From assembly GCF_000247695.1 (NCBI RefSeq), contig NW_004624848.1, positions 4,542,216-4,606,215 on the forward strand: 64,000 bases of DNA. The letters run 5' to 3'. The notes under the pieces are model-generated. The model was not told the DNA's origin. It worked only from the letters and a program-made list of their open reading frames with translations, and searched no databases. Shown piece after piece: positions 1 through 12,044 of the stretch; within the stretch, counting starts at the first letter, position 1; each line of letters starts with the position of its first letter. The translations under genes were made by a program, and so were the position numbers. The stretch is from Heterocephalus glaber (lineage: Eukaryota; Chordata; Mammalia; Rodentia; Bathyergidae).

Positions 1-92
1 TTTGTGTGTGTGTGTGTGTGTGCTGGGGATCGAACTTGGGTCCTTGCGCTTGCACAGCAGGTGGCAAAACCACTGAGCTAAATCCCCAGTCC
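1..92 (-). mobile_element. ID SINE, truncated by window edge
   Basis: Reverse-strand copy of a tRNA-Ala-derived ID element. On the plus strand the inverted B box (gatcgaac) and inverted A box (ccactgagcta) are both present. The left edge is a TG-rich run, probably the decayed tail of the element. The left target duplication lies outside the window. It is not a tRNA gene, because it lacks a cloverleaf. Confidence 0.9.
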
Positions 93-665
93 TATCTTAT
101 ATTTTTAAAAAAATCTCCAGTTTTTGTTTTCTAGTTCAGCCTAGCTTTCATTTCAAACACCTACTTCACTGCAGTGGAAAAACTTAATCTTGGTAAATTC
201 CTGAGTTTCCTACCTGGAACAGAAAGATAAGGATGAGACCAGTTACCAGAAGAGCTTCAGATGTGGGGAAGTGAAAAGCAGACGCTGTCCATCTGCTGGG
301 AGTCCAGGGAGAGGCCGTGTCCTGCATTTGAACTCTGATCTTGGATCCCCAAGGCCATGCTGAGTTGTGTCTTGGCCCTACACGCCTGGTCCCTTCCAGT
401 CCTGGTGACATCTTCATGTCTTCTGGGTCTCGTTGGGACACAAGCATCAGCCCGCTGTCCTCGTGCCTGCAGTCGTCATCTGAGGGTGCTGGCTTGAAAG
501 GAGTCTTCCCCAGGAAGATGGAGCTTCCCCTGAGTCTCGCATGCTGGGCCCAGCATCTTGGGCCCGTGTTCCTCTAGGTGGTCATTACTTCTCCCTGTGT
601 CTCTTCCCTTCCTTTTTTCATCCGTGAGTAAAATCTATGCAATCTTTGTTTTTACTTGTTTAACC
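93..665. other. Unassigned sequence
   Basis: Mixed-composition sequence with short overlapping open frames on both strands (184-447 minus, 341-577 plus). They have no recognisable domain and look like chance. Confidence 0.5.
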
Positions 666-864
666 CTCTAAGGCAGTGATGGCCAACTTTTTAGATACAG
701 AGTGCCAAACTAAAACCTAAAACTCACTTATTTATTGCAAAATGCCAACCCTGCAATGAAAACTGAATACTGACGTTTGAGTTTAGAAAAAACAACTCTA
801 CATTAACCTCATCTTAAAAGAAAAGCAACATGTGTGCTATAGGCTCACCACCACTGCTCTAAGG
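666..864 (+). mobile_element. hAT-type MITE with 8-bp target duplication
   Basis: The element spans about 674-856 (183 bp). It begins CAGTGATGGCCAAC and ends, read on the other strand, CAGTGGTGGTGAGC, giving an imperfect terminal inverted repeat. It is flanked on both sides by the exact octamer CTCTAAGG (666-673 and 857-864), the target duplication length of hAT transposases. It has no coding capacity, so it is a non-autonomous deletion derivative. The orientation is arbitrary. Confidence 0.88.
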
Positions 865-2815
865 AACTTATCTCAAATGGAAAACTCAGAATGATACTAA
901 AATTCTCACTTTCCCAGACTTCTGCTTTCCTCACATCCTTCCCTTGAGGAAATAAGCATAAAATCGGCTGGCACTTTAATAGGAGAGTGGAATGGACATG
1001 GGAGGATAAGAAATTCAAAGTGCACAGATTAATATTTCAGAAATACATTGTTGCATGAAAGATAATAATGTTTAGTGAAAGTAAGCATTTGGTAGACTGG
1101 TGTTATAGAAAGAAAATGTCTAAGCTTCTATTTGACTGTGAATGATGGATTATTGAATACAATTATTCTTAGTAGACAAATGGGTCATGTGCATGTATGA
1201 TCCCAACACCAGCATAAGAAACATACTCCTCAGAATCTCTTATAAGGGGAGTCTAAAATTCTTTAAAATTTAATCATCAAAATTACATAGGTATATGTTC
1301 AGTGTCATCTGATCTTATTTCAAATAAACAAGCAGGGTTATTTTTAGAAGACTAGTTAACACATATGTGACAGGAAATAAGGAGTCTGCTTCCTCATGGC
1401 AGAGGTTACAAGTGAGATGGTGTCCAAGGGTCACAGCACTTGCTGCATGGGAAGGAGGGGCTCCAGTCCCCGTTTGAGCAGCTGTCTTTTTAGCTACAAA
1501 GGGGTCTCAGAAGCTCATCAGGAAACAACTGCCCAAGAGGAAACCTTTTAAAGAAGTTCTCTTCAATCCCAGGGCTAGCCTTGAAGTGAATCGGCACTGG
1601 GATTCACTGTGAGAAGTGGGTGTCACTTCTAGAACTCCGGTGAAGGTCGCGGTGTTGGTGAGCGCATTTGGGCAGCACAGGTATGACGGTGGGTTGGGAA
1701 GCCGAATTGGAAATTCACACTCTCATTCAGCTCATGTTGCTTTGAAACGGTCAGAAAATGATATGTGAGATGGTCCCTGGGTGTTTAAATACATTTTCAT
1801 ACGAGGCAGATTGTTGCTTGGGGTTAATTACCGAAGAGTGTGGCATTGTCCCTCTGGCTCTAGGACGGCACTGACTCTCTGTTCCATGACTGGCAGGGGG
1901 CAGCAGGTGACAGAGACAGTCCTTGCCACCCACAGTCAAATCACTTTGCTTGATCTAACCTGTTCTTAAATTCACGATGGCATTTGGTTTGCAGTCGGTG
2001 CAAAGCCCGTCAGGGTGCCTGAGGGAAAGTAGCAGGGGACAGAACACGAAGGGCTTTGAGGGCCACACCAATGACTTCCAGTTGTGTCTGAACAGTCGCC
2101 GGGCCGGGTATTTGTCCGCAGGTGGATGACAAGGCCATCTGCAAACTGCATCGCAAGGCCTGCCATTCAGCAGAATCATTTTGAAAGCAGTGTAAGCGCT
2201 TGATTCTCTGAAGAAGTCAAAGTTGCAAATATTCAGGTTTATTCTTTCTAGGATTTGTGCCAAATGCTTTGCTGATTGATAGTTATAGTCTTGGGAGAGG
2301 AAAGTTCAATCACATACCCAGTGTTATGCAGAGGAAGTGAGGTTTCACTTGTTTTCTACTGAATTGCATGTCTCCTGCTGACCACTGGGGAGGAAACTGG
2401 GAATCCGTGAGCAAAGGTGTGAAGTCCTGAACTGAGGTGTAGGACTAAGCCCAGATGGTTAAAACTGGACTCGCCGGACTTGGTGTGTGCTCAGGGTCCC
2501 AGAGAGCAGTCTAGAATCGCTCCTAGCTTTGTGATTGTGGGAATGGGTAGACATTACCACCACCATCTGCGATAAGAATTGTGCATCAGGAACGAAGGCT
2601 CCATGATGTGTGCAGCGGGGAACTGCAGTTCCTCCTGGGCCCATAGTGGAGTCTGCGGCAGACCGTCTACAAAGCGGACCCGAGATGGGGAAGGTTTTGT
2701 GCTCAAGTCGGAGATTCGTGATTCATAACTATGTCCGTGGTAGTTGGAAGAGAGCATCATAGATCTGATCCAAGAAGTGAGTGGAGAAAGAGGAAACGTG
2801 GAGCGAGAACTTTTA
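865..2815. other. Unassigned sequence
   Basis: AT-rich up to about 1600, then of more even composition. I recognise no repeat family, RNA gene or exon structure. Frames of 60-126 codons on both strands overlap each other and carry no motif. Confidence 0.45.
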
Positions 2816-3424
2816 CAGCAGAAATTCAGTCCTGCGGGGATACCCAGGCCGTTTCCAGGGGCTCTGCTGGGCGCCCCTGGTCGCATGCCCTGGAGCAGCG
2901 CTTGGGGGTATCTGTGCCTGATTGCAGCGCCCAAGGGTCCCTGAGGTGGGGTGAGCAGGACTGACAGAGGTATGCGAGCCCTGCAGGCCCAGCTGCTGTC
3001 TGCGGCCAGGCGGGGAAGGAAGCGCTCAGTCTCCCAGGGCCTGGGGACCTAGGCTGGGGAAGGACCCATAGGCCGCCTTGCAGCCTGCTGGCTTCCGCCT
3101 TCTGAACCCTGCACTGGGAATCACAGGGAGGGAAGTGTTTTCTGCCAGCAATCAGGTTGGCTGTTGTCCGCGCTCCCCCGTAAGGAAAACACAACACAAC
3201 ACAGTAAACAGCGCTCCGGGCCCTGTCTGCAGCCGGACCGCGCAGGAGCCCGGAGGATGCCCCGGCCCGGCCCGTGTACTCCTCCTAGGCCGCTGCTGGC
3301 CCTGCTCAGGATATTTGCTTTGGCTCAGTGCGAAGAATTCCCGCAGTCCTCTGCCCTCCTCCCACCTTGCCCTGGTGGAAGTCGCCGGGTAGGAGCTGCT
3401 GAAGTAGTCAACAAGCAAACATCA
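2816..3424. other. GC-rich patch
   Basis: Clearly richer in G, C and CpG than its neighbours, for example around 3225-3290 (ccggaccgcgcagg, ccccggcccggcccg). Open frames occur in several phases on both strands, as expected from composition alone. It could be a small CpG-rich regulatory patch or an unrecognised old LTR. No splice-flanked exon is evident. Confidence 0.4.
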
Positions 3425-6400
3425 CGTACTGTTCTCGGTCTCCAAGGCAAGCCTGGAGCAAGTGCACATAGAACACCAGAAAATGAATTTTACTTCAGAT
3501 CGAACCAGGGATCAGAAGCTATAGCTTGGGATTTGAGAATGATTAAGTGAAGGATTCAGTTAAGAGATTTTGCCTCTCCAGAAGATAGAAGGTAAACAGC
3601 ACCACGCCTGGCCCGTGGACCTTCCCTGTATTTGGCATAATAACACGACAGATGGGCTCGCGGGCTGCTTTAACAGGCCTAGCACACATTCACTGAAGGC
3701 TTTACTGCAGAACACAGGCAGCTCAATTTTAGGCTCAATAGCCAAGATCTTTTTACATTTTCTTTTTGATTATTTCTGCACAAAATTGCTAATTCTAATA
3801 AAAATTGCCCTTTTTTGACTGTAACACTAGAATGAACAAGAATTTTGGGATTTACAGCCCTTTTGACGTCCTCCTACAATTTTTCCTAATGAATAGGAAT
3901 GTGAATTAAGAAACAGAATATCCAAAACCAGCCAGGGAGCATTTAAATTTTATTTCCATTACGACATAGGCAGTCACCTTGGTACAGGTAATTGAGAGTG
4001 GCCAAAAAATTTATTGCAGATAATCTGTTAAAAAGTATGGAAAGATGGAATTAGAAAACAGACTAGAAGGAATTCCGATCAGTGGTCATGGGAGCATGGA
4101 GAATCCCAGTCAACACACAGGGATGCTAGCCCTGGTTCCTCCCTCCTTACTTCCCATGGCTTCTCCTTAGGGCTCCTCAAAGATTCGTTAGGGCAAACAC
4201 TGATAACCGAATCCCCCCATCTTCCTCCACCTGGTGCAGTCTTTATGGTTAAAGCCTGGATCCTCCCATTCTTTCAGTGATTTTATGTATTTTACTGAAT
4301 ATTCTTTGAATAGGAAATAGCATATATAACTGAAATAATCCATACAGAAAATTAAAGTCTTTATGTTCTAATTAACAAGTGTTATATATCAGTATTATGG
4401 TTCTCATGTGCTAAGATGAAAAAAATCAACAAAGTATAGATCTCTAAAGAGTGGGGAAGAGAATAAATAGCCGAGCTCTGGCTTGCAAAATAGTGCAGTG
4501 ACAGCTGCTTTGGATTCATAAATGAGATGTTTGAAAAGGGCAGGAATAGGGCAGTAGAAAAAATACTTTGCTTAGCAACACACCTGTTTTTCCTCTTGTT
4601 ATGGACTCTGTGAGGTAGACTTCTTCATTTGGAACTTGTCTGGCCTTTCTCTCTCCCTCCTGTGCAGTTTTCTAACAAGACTAAACAGCAACATCAAAGG
4701 AATGTTAGATTCTGGAGACATTTTATACACACAACAGCAACTGCTGTGTGTGATTCCTACCTAGAGTGGTTAAAGTAACAAAATACACATAGAGATTAGA
4801 GTGATATTGTCCATTTATTTGTTCTAAAAATTATATGCATTAAGAAGTATAAAATAATTCTGAAGCATCACTATATATTTCTTCAAAAAAGAAGTTTAGA
4901 TCTAATTTCTGGATAAAATTTCTTGCTTTTTACCTCCCATATGCATCGTTAGTAATGAGTTAAATGAAGAAATGAACATACAAATTTGAAAGTGATTTTT
5001 TTGGGGGGAAAACACAAGTTTATTTTCAGGTTTCTTCTGACTTTCAGACTCTTGGATATGGACGCCCTTCTCTCAGTGTCTACACAAGTTTGCTTGTTTG
5101 TGTTTGGATTTATCCTTTCCGCATCTGAGGAAGTAGGTAGCTAACTGCCTTTCTGAGGCTCAGAAATGCTGACTGGCTGGACAGACGCTCCCTGGTGATG
5201 TTATCTGTGGTGGGATGAAGTGGGTTTAAGGGCTGGATGGGCAGGCTTTGAGTCATGGCCAGGAAGACAAAGTGACAGTGACTTACAGTGTCAGCAGAGC
5301 ACGAGCCTTGGCAGTGAGGTTCTCCAGGAGCATTGACAACTCACAGTGTCAGGAAAGTAAGCTTCATTTTTCAAGCTCCATTCGACAATGATAGCCTTGA
5401 GAGAAGCTTCTGACAATGTTCTTCATAATTAGCTTGTTTCTTTTCATGTGCATCAGAGTAAAAGAAATTCTCATCACTGCAACGAGAAGGCAGTGAAGAA
5501 CACTTTGTTACCGCTGGGATTCCATGTGTAGCGTGGCAGCATTAGCACAAAGCTCAGTACGTGTACTCAGTTTGAAAGCTAACCGAGGCTTTCGGTGGGA
5601 TCAAAATGAACCTTGAGGATTGTTTTCATCTTTGTCGATTTTCCATCGTTTTGTGATAGATTTATACCTCAAAAATCTAATTTCTAGCATGCATAAAAAG
5701 TGATATTCAGAGGTATGCTTTCTGATCATCAGGAGCCATATGGTCCTGACAGTTACTGTTTTTGTGCTTTACGTGGAGAATTTATTTATTTAGCAAGGTT
5801 TTATCAGCACTGAGCAATGTATTGGACACCATTGCACCAAGTGCTTATGGGCTTTTCTGCTTGCCCTGGAGGGGTTTTTGGCTTGTGGAAAAACAGAGAT
5901 GTAGAGGGGCAGTTATGACACTGTGTGATCAGCAACACAGCAGTACAGACATGAGGGTTAGGGTAGTGGACAAAGGGCAACACAGATGCCAGATGGGTCT
6001 TGAGTGGAGGACTCCTAGAGAATAAGATTATTTGGCCAAAAGATGAATCCAGATATTGAGGGAAAGAGAGAAGACATGCCAAGTAAAAAGGATCCTATAG
6101 AAAACTCTCAGGAGTAAGAAAGGTGCTGGAAGCTGCCATCGGTTCAGAATAGCAGCAGTGCAAGGAGCAACAGAGGACACGTGAGGGCTGAAGACAAGTG
6201 ATAGGAAGAGGCCGACCCAGGAAAGCTGGTCCACCCTAGATGGCGCGAGCAGACGGCTCAGAGGCCGAGAGCCCTGGGCATAGCTGTTTCAGACTCAGCC
6301 ATTCCAGCCGAGCCTCCAGGGCAGTGCCCACGCCTGGTCAAGCTGCTGCTCCTCGGTTAGGGTGACTCCCCCATCACGTGCTCAGGTGTCGCTGTTGACC

Positions 6401-6585
6401 CTTCTTTCCTCTCCAGTCCATGGCCCGTATTGCGAAGTTGGGGCTCAGCAGGGGAAGCTGTGTGGGTCAGCTGCTTCCCGAGCCTGCGTTGGATGGAGCT
6501 ACACTCCTGCTCCATGCAGCACCATCCCCTCCCCTGGCCGCCACCTGAGCCGGGGCGTCCACCCCATCCGAATCTTCACTTCTCC
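3425..6585. other. Unassigned sequence
   Basis: Mostly AT-rich single-copy-looking sequence. No SINE, LTR or transposon hallmark stands out. The part from about 6230 to 6560 is more GC-rich but shows no domain-bearing frame. Confidence 0.4.
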
Positions 6586-6589
6586 CTTG

Positions 6590-6845
6590 TCTGATTATTA
6601 TTCTGCCAGTTAAACACTACTGCTGTAAGTGTACATCTGCCTATGGCTGTCTGTAGGCCTGTTTTGCCTTATAAATTTGAGGAGGTGCCATTAGGGGCAT
6701 TTTTATCTAGAGTTGTAGGGTTTCCCAAATGTATTGCCATTACAAAACATCTCCTCTTATTTACAGCAGAGCTTTTTCACTTGGGTGTACCTGTTCTCCC
6801 ATTAACACAGGTATATCAGGTTTCCTTTTGCTGATATTTATATAA
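6590..6845 (-). mobile_element. L1 ORF2-derived fragment
   Basis: The plus strand resembles the reverse complement of the 3'-half of L1 ORF2: blocks such as gtctgtaggcc, atttgaggaggtgcc and gcagagctttttcac follow the order seen in mammalian L1. It is old, short and full of stops. The family assignment is from memory of L1 consensus structure. Confidence 0.55.
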
Positions 6846-7285
6846 CATACCAGTTGTTCCTTCTGAAAGGCAAACAATCACATTAGATATGTCAAAGCAA
6901 GTGACTTAATAAAAAGAATGCCTTACATAGCCGTTAGAGTTTAGATACATGTAAGTTCAGATATATTTAGACAACTACATTTTTAATGAAAACGTAAGTA
7001 TTGTAACCATCAGTTGGGTGAGCCCTGGATTTAAATTGCATTCTATGTTAAGTAACATAATGTGAACCACCTCTTCGTCTGGCACACCCATGCTGTTTGT
7101 GGTGATCATTCCTTGGTACCTGGCTGCTTTGAAACTTGTAGAATTTATACTTGATGGATTTTGATCCAATATTTTTGTGTTTGTTTGGTACTCAACATGC
7201 TCGCTAGAACTTGAAGGTTGATTGCCTTGTGACTGCTGCCCTTTCCAGCAAAGATGATTGTTTTGTATTCATTGTTTCTGGTGTT
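6846..7285. other. Unassigned sequence
   Basis: AT-rich. It may be further decayed L1, but nothing can be supported. Confidence 0.35.
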
Positions 7286-7289
7286 CCTT

Positions 7290-7665
7290 GTACCTTCTGG
7301 CACCCATAAATGACAACAACGAATAAATGTCCTCCAGAGCCTCCTGTGTTCAGGGGTGGGGCTTTGAGGGCGGTTGGATCACAGGGCACTGCACTCACCA
7401 GTGGGTTAATTTGATGTTGACCTCAGAGCTGGACGTGTTGTTTGGAACTGGGCCTGGGGACATGACCTGCAGGTGCATTCGTGTCCCTGGCTTCCCCCTG
7501 GGATGGGCAGCTGTCCTCCGCCTGGCCCCTTCTACTGTGCCTCTTCCATCCTGCAGCCAGCCGACCACGGACGGGAACCTTGAGCCAAGGCAAACTCCTC
7601 CTCTTCACTTTGTGGGTGTCCAGTTTTGCAGCAGGAGGAAGCAGCTGAAACACCAGGTGTGGAGA
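7290..7665 (+). mobile_element. Old ERVL-MaLR LTR
   Basis: The order of blocks matches MaLR LTRs: ggtggggctttgagggc near the start, an Acc-rich middle, then ccgaccacggacggg-aacct, gagccaaggcaaa and a terminal caggaggaagcagctgaaacacc. It resembles the plus-strand copy at 58459-58884 but is much more diverged. No internal MaLR region is attached, so it is a solo LTR. Confidence 0.7.
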
Positions 7666-7669
7666 AGAG

Positions 7670-9145
7670 CAAGGAAGTGACCATCCTTTGCCTAGAACAG
7701 AAGTTATGTGCAAGGAAGAACCGGAGGAGTCGGCACTGTGACCCTAAAAACTGAGGGCGTGAGGACGGAGAGGGGTGGCCAAGGTGCTGCTGCTCAGGCC
7801 TCTGCGGAGCCGGCCCTGCTCAGCTCCCCTGCAGCCGACAGTAGGCCAGTGCTGGTTCTGGGAGAGGTGACCACGGCCAGTGGGTCTGGCCTGTCCCTGC
7901 TGGGCCGCTGGCTGTTGTTCATGACTGTAGACCACAGGGAGCAAGCCTTTTTTCCTCCCCCGTCACCTCCAGATTCTCCCTAACAAGCCTTACTGGGAGA
8001 ATGAGCAGGATTTCAGCTGGAGTCTGAGAGGGGAGTTCGCAGCGTCATGGCCCAGGGTCCATGGGCAGTTTTAGAACCCAGATATAATAAATAACCAGCA
8101 AATATGATTCATATTTCTCTTCTGTTATTCTCAATATCTCTATAGTCTTATGTTTTAACAGTGTCTTCTTTAAACAGTGTAGAGTTGCATTTTTACACTT
8201 GTTCTTAGCCAAAAGTCCGAGAAGCAAGGTAGAGTTGCATTTTCAAAAGTTGAGTTTGGTAATTTTTGTTTGTAAATTAGAGAATTTGTATTTACCTAAT
8301 GAGTAAATACGATTACACTAGTTGCTAGTATTTCCTGGTTTAGACCTACCCTCTTGCTGCTTGCTTTTAATTTATCCTATTTTACTTCTTCATCTCCTTT
8401 ATTGACTTCTTTTTGAACTACTTATTTTCTATTGCATTTTTCTTCTTTAGTCAGCGTGGCACGTTCATTTCTTCTGCAGCTCTGTGTGAGTGTTCTAGAG
8501 TTTGTGCTTACCAGGGACGTTTCACATGGGAAGCCCAGTGTTGGGCAGGCCCCTCTTCCCCAGCCTGGGCTGGCAGGTAGCAGCCCCCACTCCTCATGGG
8601 CTCTGAACCCCCATTGGTCCCCACCCTCCGTGGCTGGAAATCTGCACCTCCAGAAGCTTCTCCCTCCCCACTGGCTTAGCTCCTATGGAAAAAGCGGCCC
8701 AATGTTAACCTGACTTTTGAACTTTCTGCTGCCTCCAAATAGGCCCCAATAGTTTTCCACTATCTTTTTGACTTGCCAATGTCTTCCAGAGATTTTTTTT
8801 TTCCTTAATTCTCCTTCTCCGGCTCTCGGCAGAAGTGTTCTGAATTACATAGTGGGGAATCTTTCTAGAGTCCATTCTCCTTAGAGAATGATCCAAGTCA
8901 GGTCATACCCTGGTGTGGCTGGGGTCCTCGCTGTCCCCCTGACCATGCTGACCTGTGTGTAGTTCAGCCTCCCTGCGGTTCTCTTCCTTATGTCTAGGAT
9001 GAACTGTTTTGCTGTTTATCTTCTTGCTCAAACATTTTTTCTCAGTGTGACTTTAATGTAATGATTCTAGAAAAAATGAAATTGTTTAACCTCTACCTGT
9101 TCTCTGATTTATTTTTCTTTGGAATTTATTAATCATAATGTATTC
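7670..9145. other. Unassigned sequence
   Basis: GC-richer stretches at about 7690-7990 and 8430-8720 alternate with AT-rich sequence. No family is recognised. Confidence 0.4.
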
Positions 9146-9149
9146 TACA

Positions 9150-9310
9150 ATTCATCTGTTATTATTTTTTATTGCTTTCCATTCATTAGAATGCAATATT
9201 CCAAATGACAGAGATTCTTTTTTTTAAATTCAGCATTCAATATCCCCAGAATATTGAGTAGGGCTTGGCACACAGTACGCACTCTGTAAGTATATTTTAA
9301 ATGAAAAAGA
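9150..9310 (+). mobile_element. L2 3'-end fragment
   Basis: Contains the typical L2/MIR-type 3' motif order: cattagaatgcaa, then tatccccagaa, ggcttggcacacagta and a terminal aaatgaa. It is an ancient, strongly diverged fragment. Confidence 0.72.
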
Positions 9311-9314
9311 TGAG

Positions 9315-10615
9315 TATTGCAGTCCCCAGTAGGATGAGCTCTGGAGATGCTGAGTACACTGCTCTGTTGGATGGTTGTTGGGTAATTGGATAAAGACAGT
9401 GCTGGCAGAGTCTAGGACGACAATTACACTCTGGCTTAGGGGCACACCCAGTGTTCACTCCCCTTTTCTTCCCTGGCCCCATGTTTCGAGGGTCAATGTC
9501 CCTGTCATTGTCCTCCAAAAGGCATTGACTCTCCAGATGCTGTCCCTGAGATCAGAGCCCAAATATGTCCCGAGGGCTGTGTTCCCTGGGGCCACTGAAC
9601 TCAAAAAATCACTAAGCATCAGTTAAGTCAGAGAGATGATAAGGGTTGCTTTCATCATCTGAAGGGAGAGATTTCTATGGTTTAAGAGTTTGAGAAAGAT
9701 CAGAGAGGAATTTTTATAGACTCAGTAACATTTGGGTAAGGTCTGGCTGTTGGAGAAGATTGGTCTTTCACTGAGACGCAGCATACGTGTGAGCATAAAT
9801 GTAGAGAGAGAAATGGGAAAATGGAGTGGGCTTTGGAAGAATCCACAACAGTTGGAATGGGGTATGCAGGGTGAGCGTATTTGTGGAAATGAATACCTTC
9901 AAATTGCTGTTGACACAGGTGAATGTATCAATTTATTTAAATAATTTATAATTGTGCAACATGTTTATTTAAGCAATGAATGCAGGATGAAGCTGGAGAA
10001 TAAGTGATGACAAACACATGGCTCCTTTAGCCCATTTCAGAGCTCTGGCATCTTTGAAAAAATGATATGCTGTTTGATAGACATGTACTTACTTCTTAGT
10101 TTCAGTCAACAGTGCACTCTTCGCAGTATAGTACTGCATCATTTTTAAAAAAGCAGCAAGTAGAATTTCCACTGAGATAAGAGGGAGTGATTTCTGTGCC
10201 GTGTCACTTGCTGCTCTTCTGGAAGCTTTGTCTTCAGGTTGGTACAAGTGAGGAGGCTGTGCCAAGCTCCAGCACAGGGTCCTGGGTCAGACAGAGAAGC
10301 CCTCCAGGTCACTAAAACCAGCAGAAGGGGATGGGCGTGAAGTAGACTGTGTGTACAAATGGCAGTCTCTTGAGAGGGAAAATCTGAGGGAGCTATTGAG
10401 CTCCTTTGCAGCTTTCAAGGAAATCCTCCCGCCTGCTGTGGAGTCAGTGTTACATAGAGCACCATGCTTACTCCACCCACCCTGGAGACTCCTGCCTTCC
10501 AGTTTCTGGAGTTTCAAGTTCGTCTTCTCCAGTTCTCTCAAGTAGTTGATATTGGGAAAGAATCCTCTGGACAAACTATGTCCCATGAGGACCAGCAGTC
10601 CTGGGAAAGTCAGTT
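9315..10615. other. Unassigned sequence
   Basis: No repeat or exon is recognised. Short frames of at most 99 codons overlap on both strands. Confidence 0.4.
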
Positions 10616-10620
10616 AACCC

Positions 10621-10712
10621 TTTTTGCTTTTTTGGAACTGCTGAGAATCCAACCCAGTGCCCCATGTGCTTGCTAAACGTATGCTTTACTACTGAGCCTC
10701 ATGCTCAGCCCA
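10621..10712 (-). mobile_element. Old ID-like tRNA-derived SINE
   Basis: The reverse complement reads ggctgagcatgaggctcagtag at its head and gggttggattctcag near its tail, a degenerate A box and B box. It is more diverged than the ID copies at 24085, 25271 or 52216, so it is an older relative. Confidence 0.65.
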
Positions 10713-10811
10713 AACCAACCTCTGTCAGACTCAGTTTCCTTAGAGGAAATAGGGAAGGATTGAAGAAGGCCCTGCCTATGTGACTCCCAAGTCTAACGCT
10801 CTCAAGTCTAA

Positions 10812-11095
10812 ATTTTCCTCAATTTTTTTTCTTTCCCTTCTTTCCTTTCCCCCTCCCTCATCCCTAGTTGCCCTTCCCCTTTGAACATTTTCTTTCCTTC
10901 CTATTTCACAATATCTATTATACATTTTGGTACCCATTTACACCTTTAGTTTCTCAAACCAGAGAAACAATTTGGTATTTACACATTTGTGTCCTATTTC
11001 TTTCATTTAAGAGTATGGCTGCAAGGTGCATCCATTTAGCTACAAATGTGTCAAGTTTATCCTTCTTTATGGCTGAGCAGTACTCCTTTAAAAAA
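10812..11095 (-). mobile_element. L1 3' end (ORF2 tail plus polypyrimidine 3'UTR)
   Basis: On the plus strand a run of ctttccc/ccctcc units (10830-10870) is followed by attaagagtatggctgcaagg-type sequence and ctttatggctgagcagtactcc. The latter is the reverse complement of the L1 ORF2 C-terminal coding end. The same arrangement recurs at 15639-16047 and 39471-39768, so all three belong to one L1 lineage with a purine-rich 3'UTR. Confidence 0.8.
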
Positions 11096-11099
11096 AAAA

Positions 11100-11800
11100 C
11101 ATGCTGTGTACTTCTATAGCAACTTCTCTGGGGCCTTAGATTTTGCCCAGGTTTTGGCTGGCTACATCAGAGGATGACCAGAACACAGCTTGAAACTGAT
11201 TTAGCACCTACATTGGAGCTGTAAAATGGATTCCTTATTAACACAAACAACTGAAGTTGAGATGTCTGTATTCAGTCGTGAGAAGAATTCAGTGAAGCCC
11301 CAGAGCCCTCATTCCACCGGAGTCTGTCCCTGGCATTTTCCAGATGCTATCCCAGGGTGCTCTCCCTGAGGAGAAGCATCCCATCTAAATGAGTTTCCTA
11401 CTGCTGCCTATATTCCCAGAGCATAAGAGGGGTGAGTGGCATAGCTGTGTCTGATGTGGAGGACAGAGTGGAGGGAAACATCTGCTTGGTGTAAACGTGC
11501 TTGGGCTTAGCTCCTGCAGTTGCCCTGGCCTCTGGGAATGCAGACTCTGTCTTCATGCTGTTACAGACCTCACTGTTGACTGTGTTACTTATATGAGGTG
11601 GCAAAGATGGACTCAGCAGGACTGAAGGCTTTAACAAATTTATCACTTTATTGAGTGCTTCAGACTATAGTTGCTAGTTATAGAGCAATGTCTAGTAATT
11701 CCCTTTTAGATAATTGGTGTGTATGAGGAGCTATATTGTTTACCAATATTGAGTAAGTAATTTACATTCATGGGTTCTGTCTGTGTGTGGGAAGCTGCTC
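11100..11800. other. Unassigned sequence
   Basis: No supported feature. One 82-codon minus frame (11398-11646) lacks motifs. Confidence 0.4.
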
Positions 11801-11802
11801 AG

Positions 11803-12040
11803 TGAAGTGGAAAAAGTATGGGCTTTGGAGACAGGCTGACTAGGGTTCAGATTCCTTTCCACCATTTGCCAACTGTATGGTCCAGAACAATTATGGAACA
11901 ACCCTAAGACTTAGTTTTCTATTCAAAATTGGGTATAATAAATCCTTACTCAAAGTTGTGCTGTGGGAAAACAAAATAAAGTAAGTCACTTTCATGACAT
12001 AATTCCTGACACACAGTAGATCCTATAAAACTAGTTCTTC
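11803..12040 (+). mobile_element. MIR SINE
   Basis: Nearly full-length MIR core order: atgggctttggagacagg, actagggttcagattc, accatttgccaactgtatgg, then ttagttttct, and finally cctgacacacagtagatcc. It is an ancient mammal-wide SINE with typical heavy divergence. Confidence 0.88.
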
Positions 12041-12044
12041 AGTG

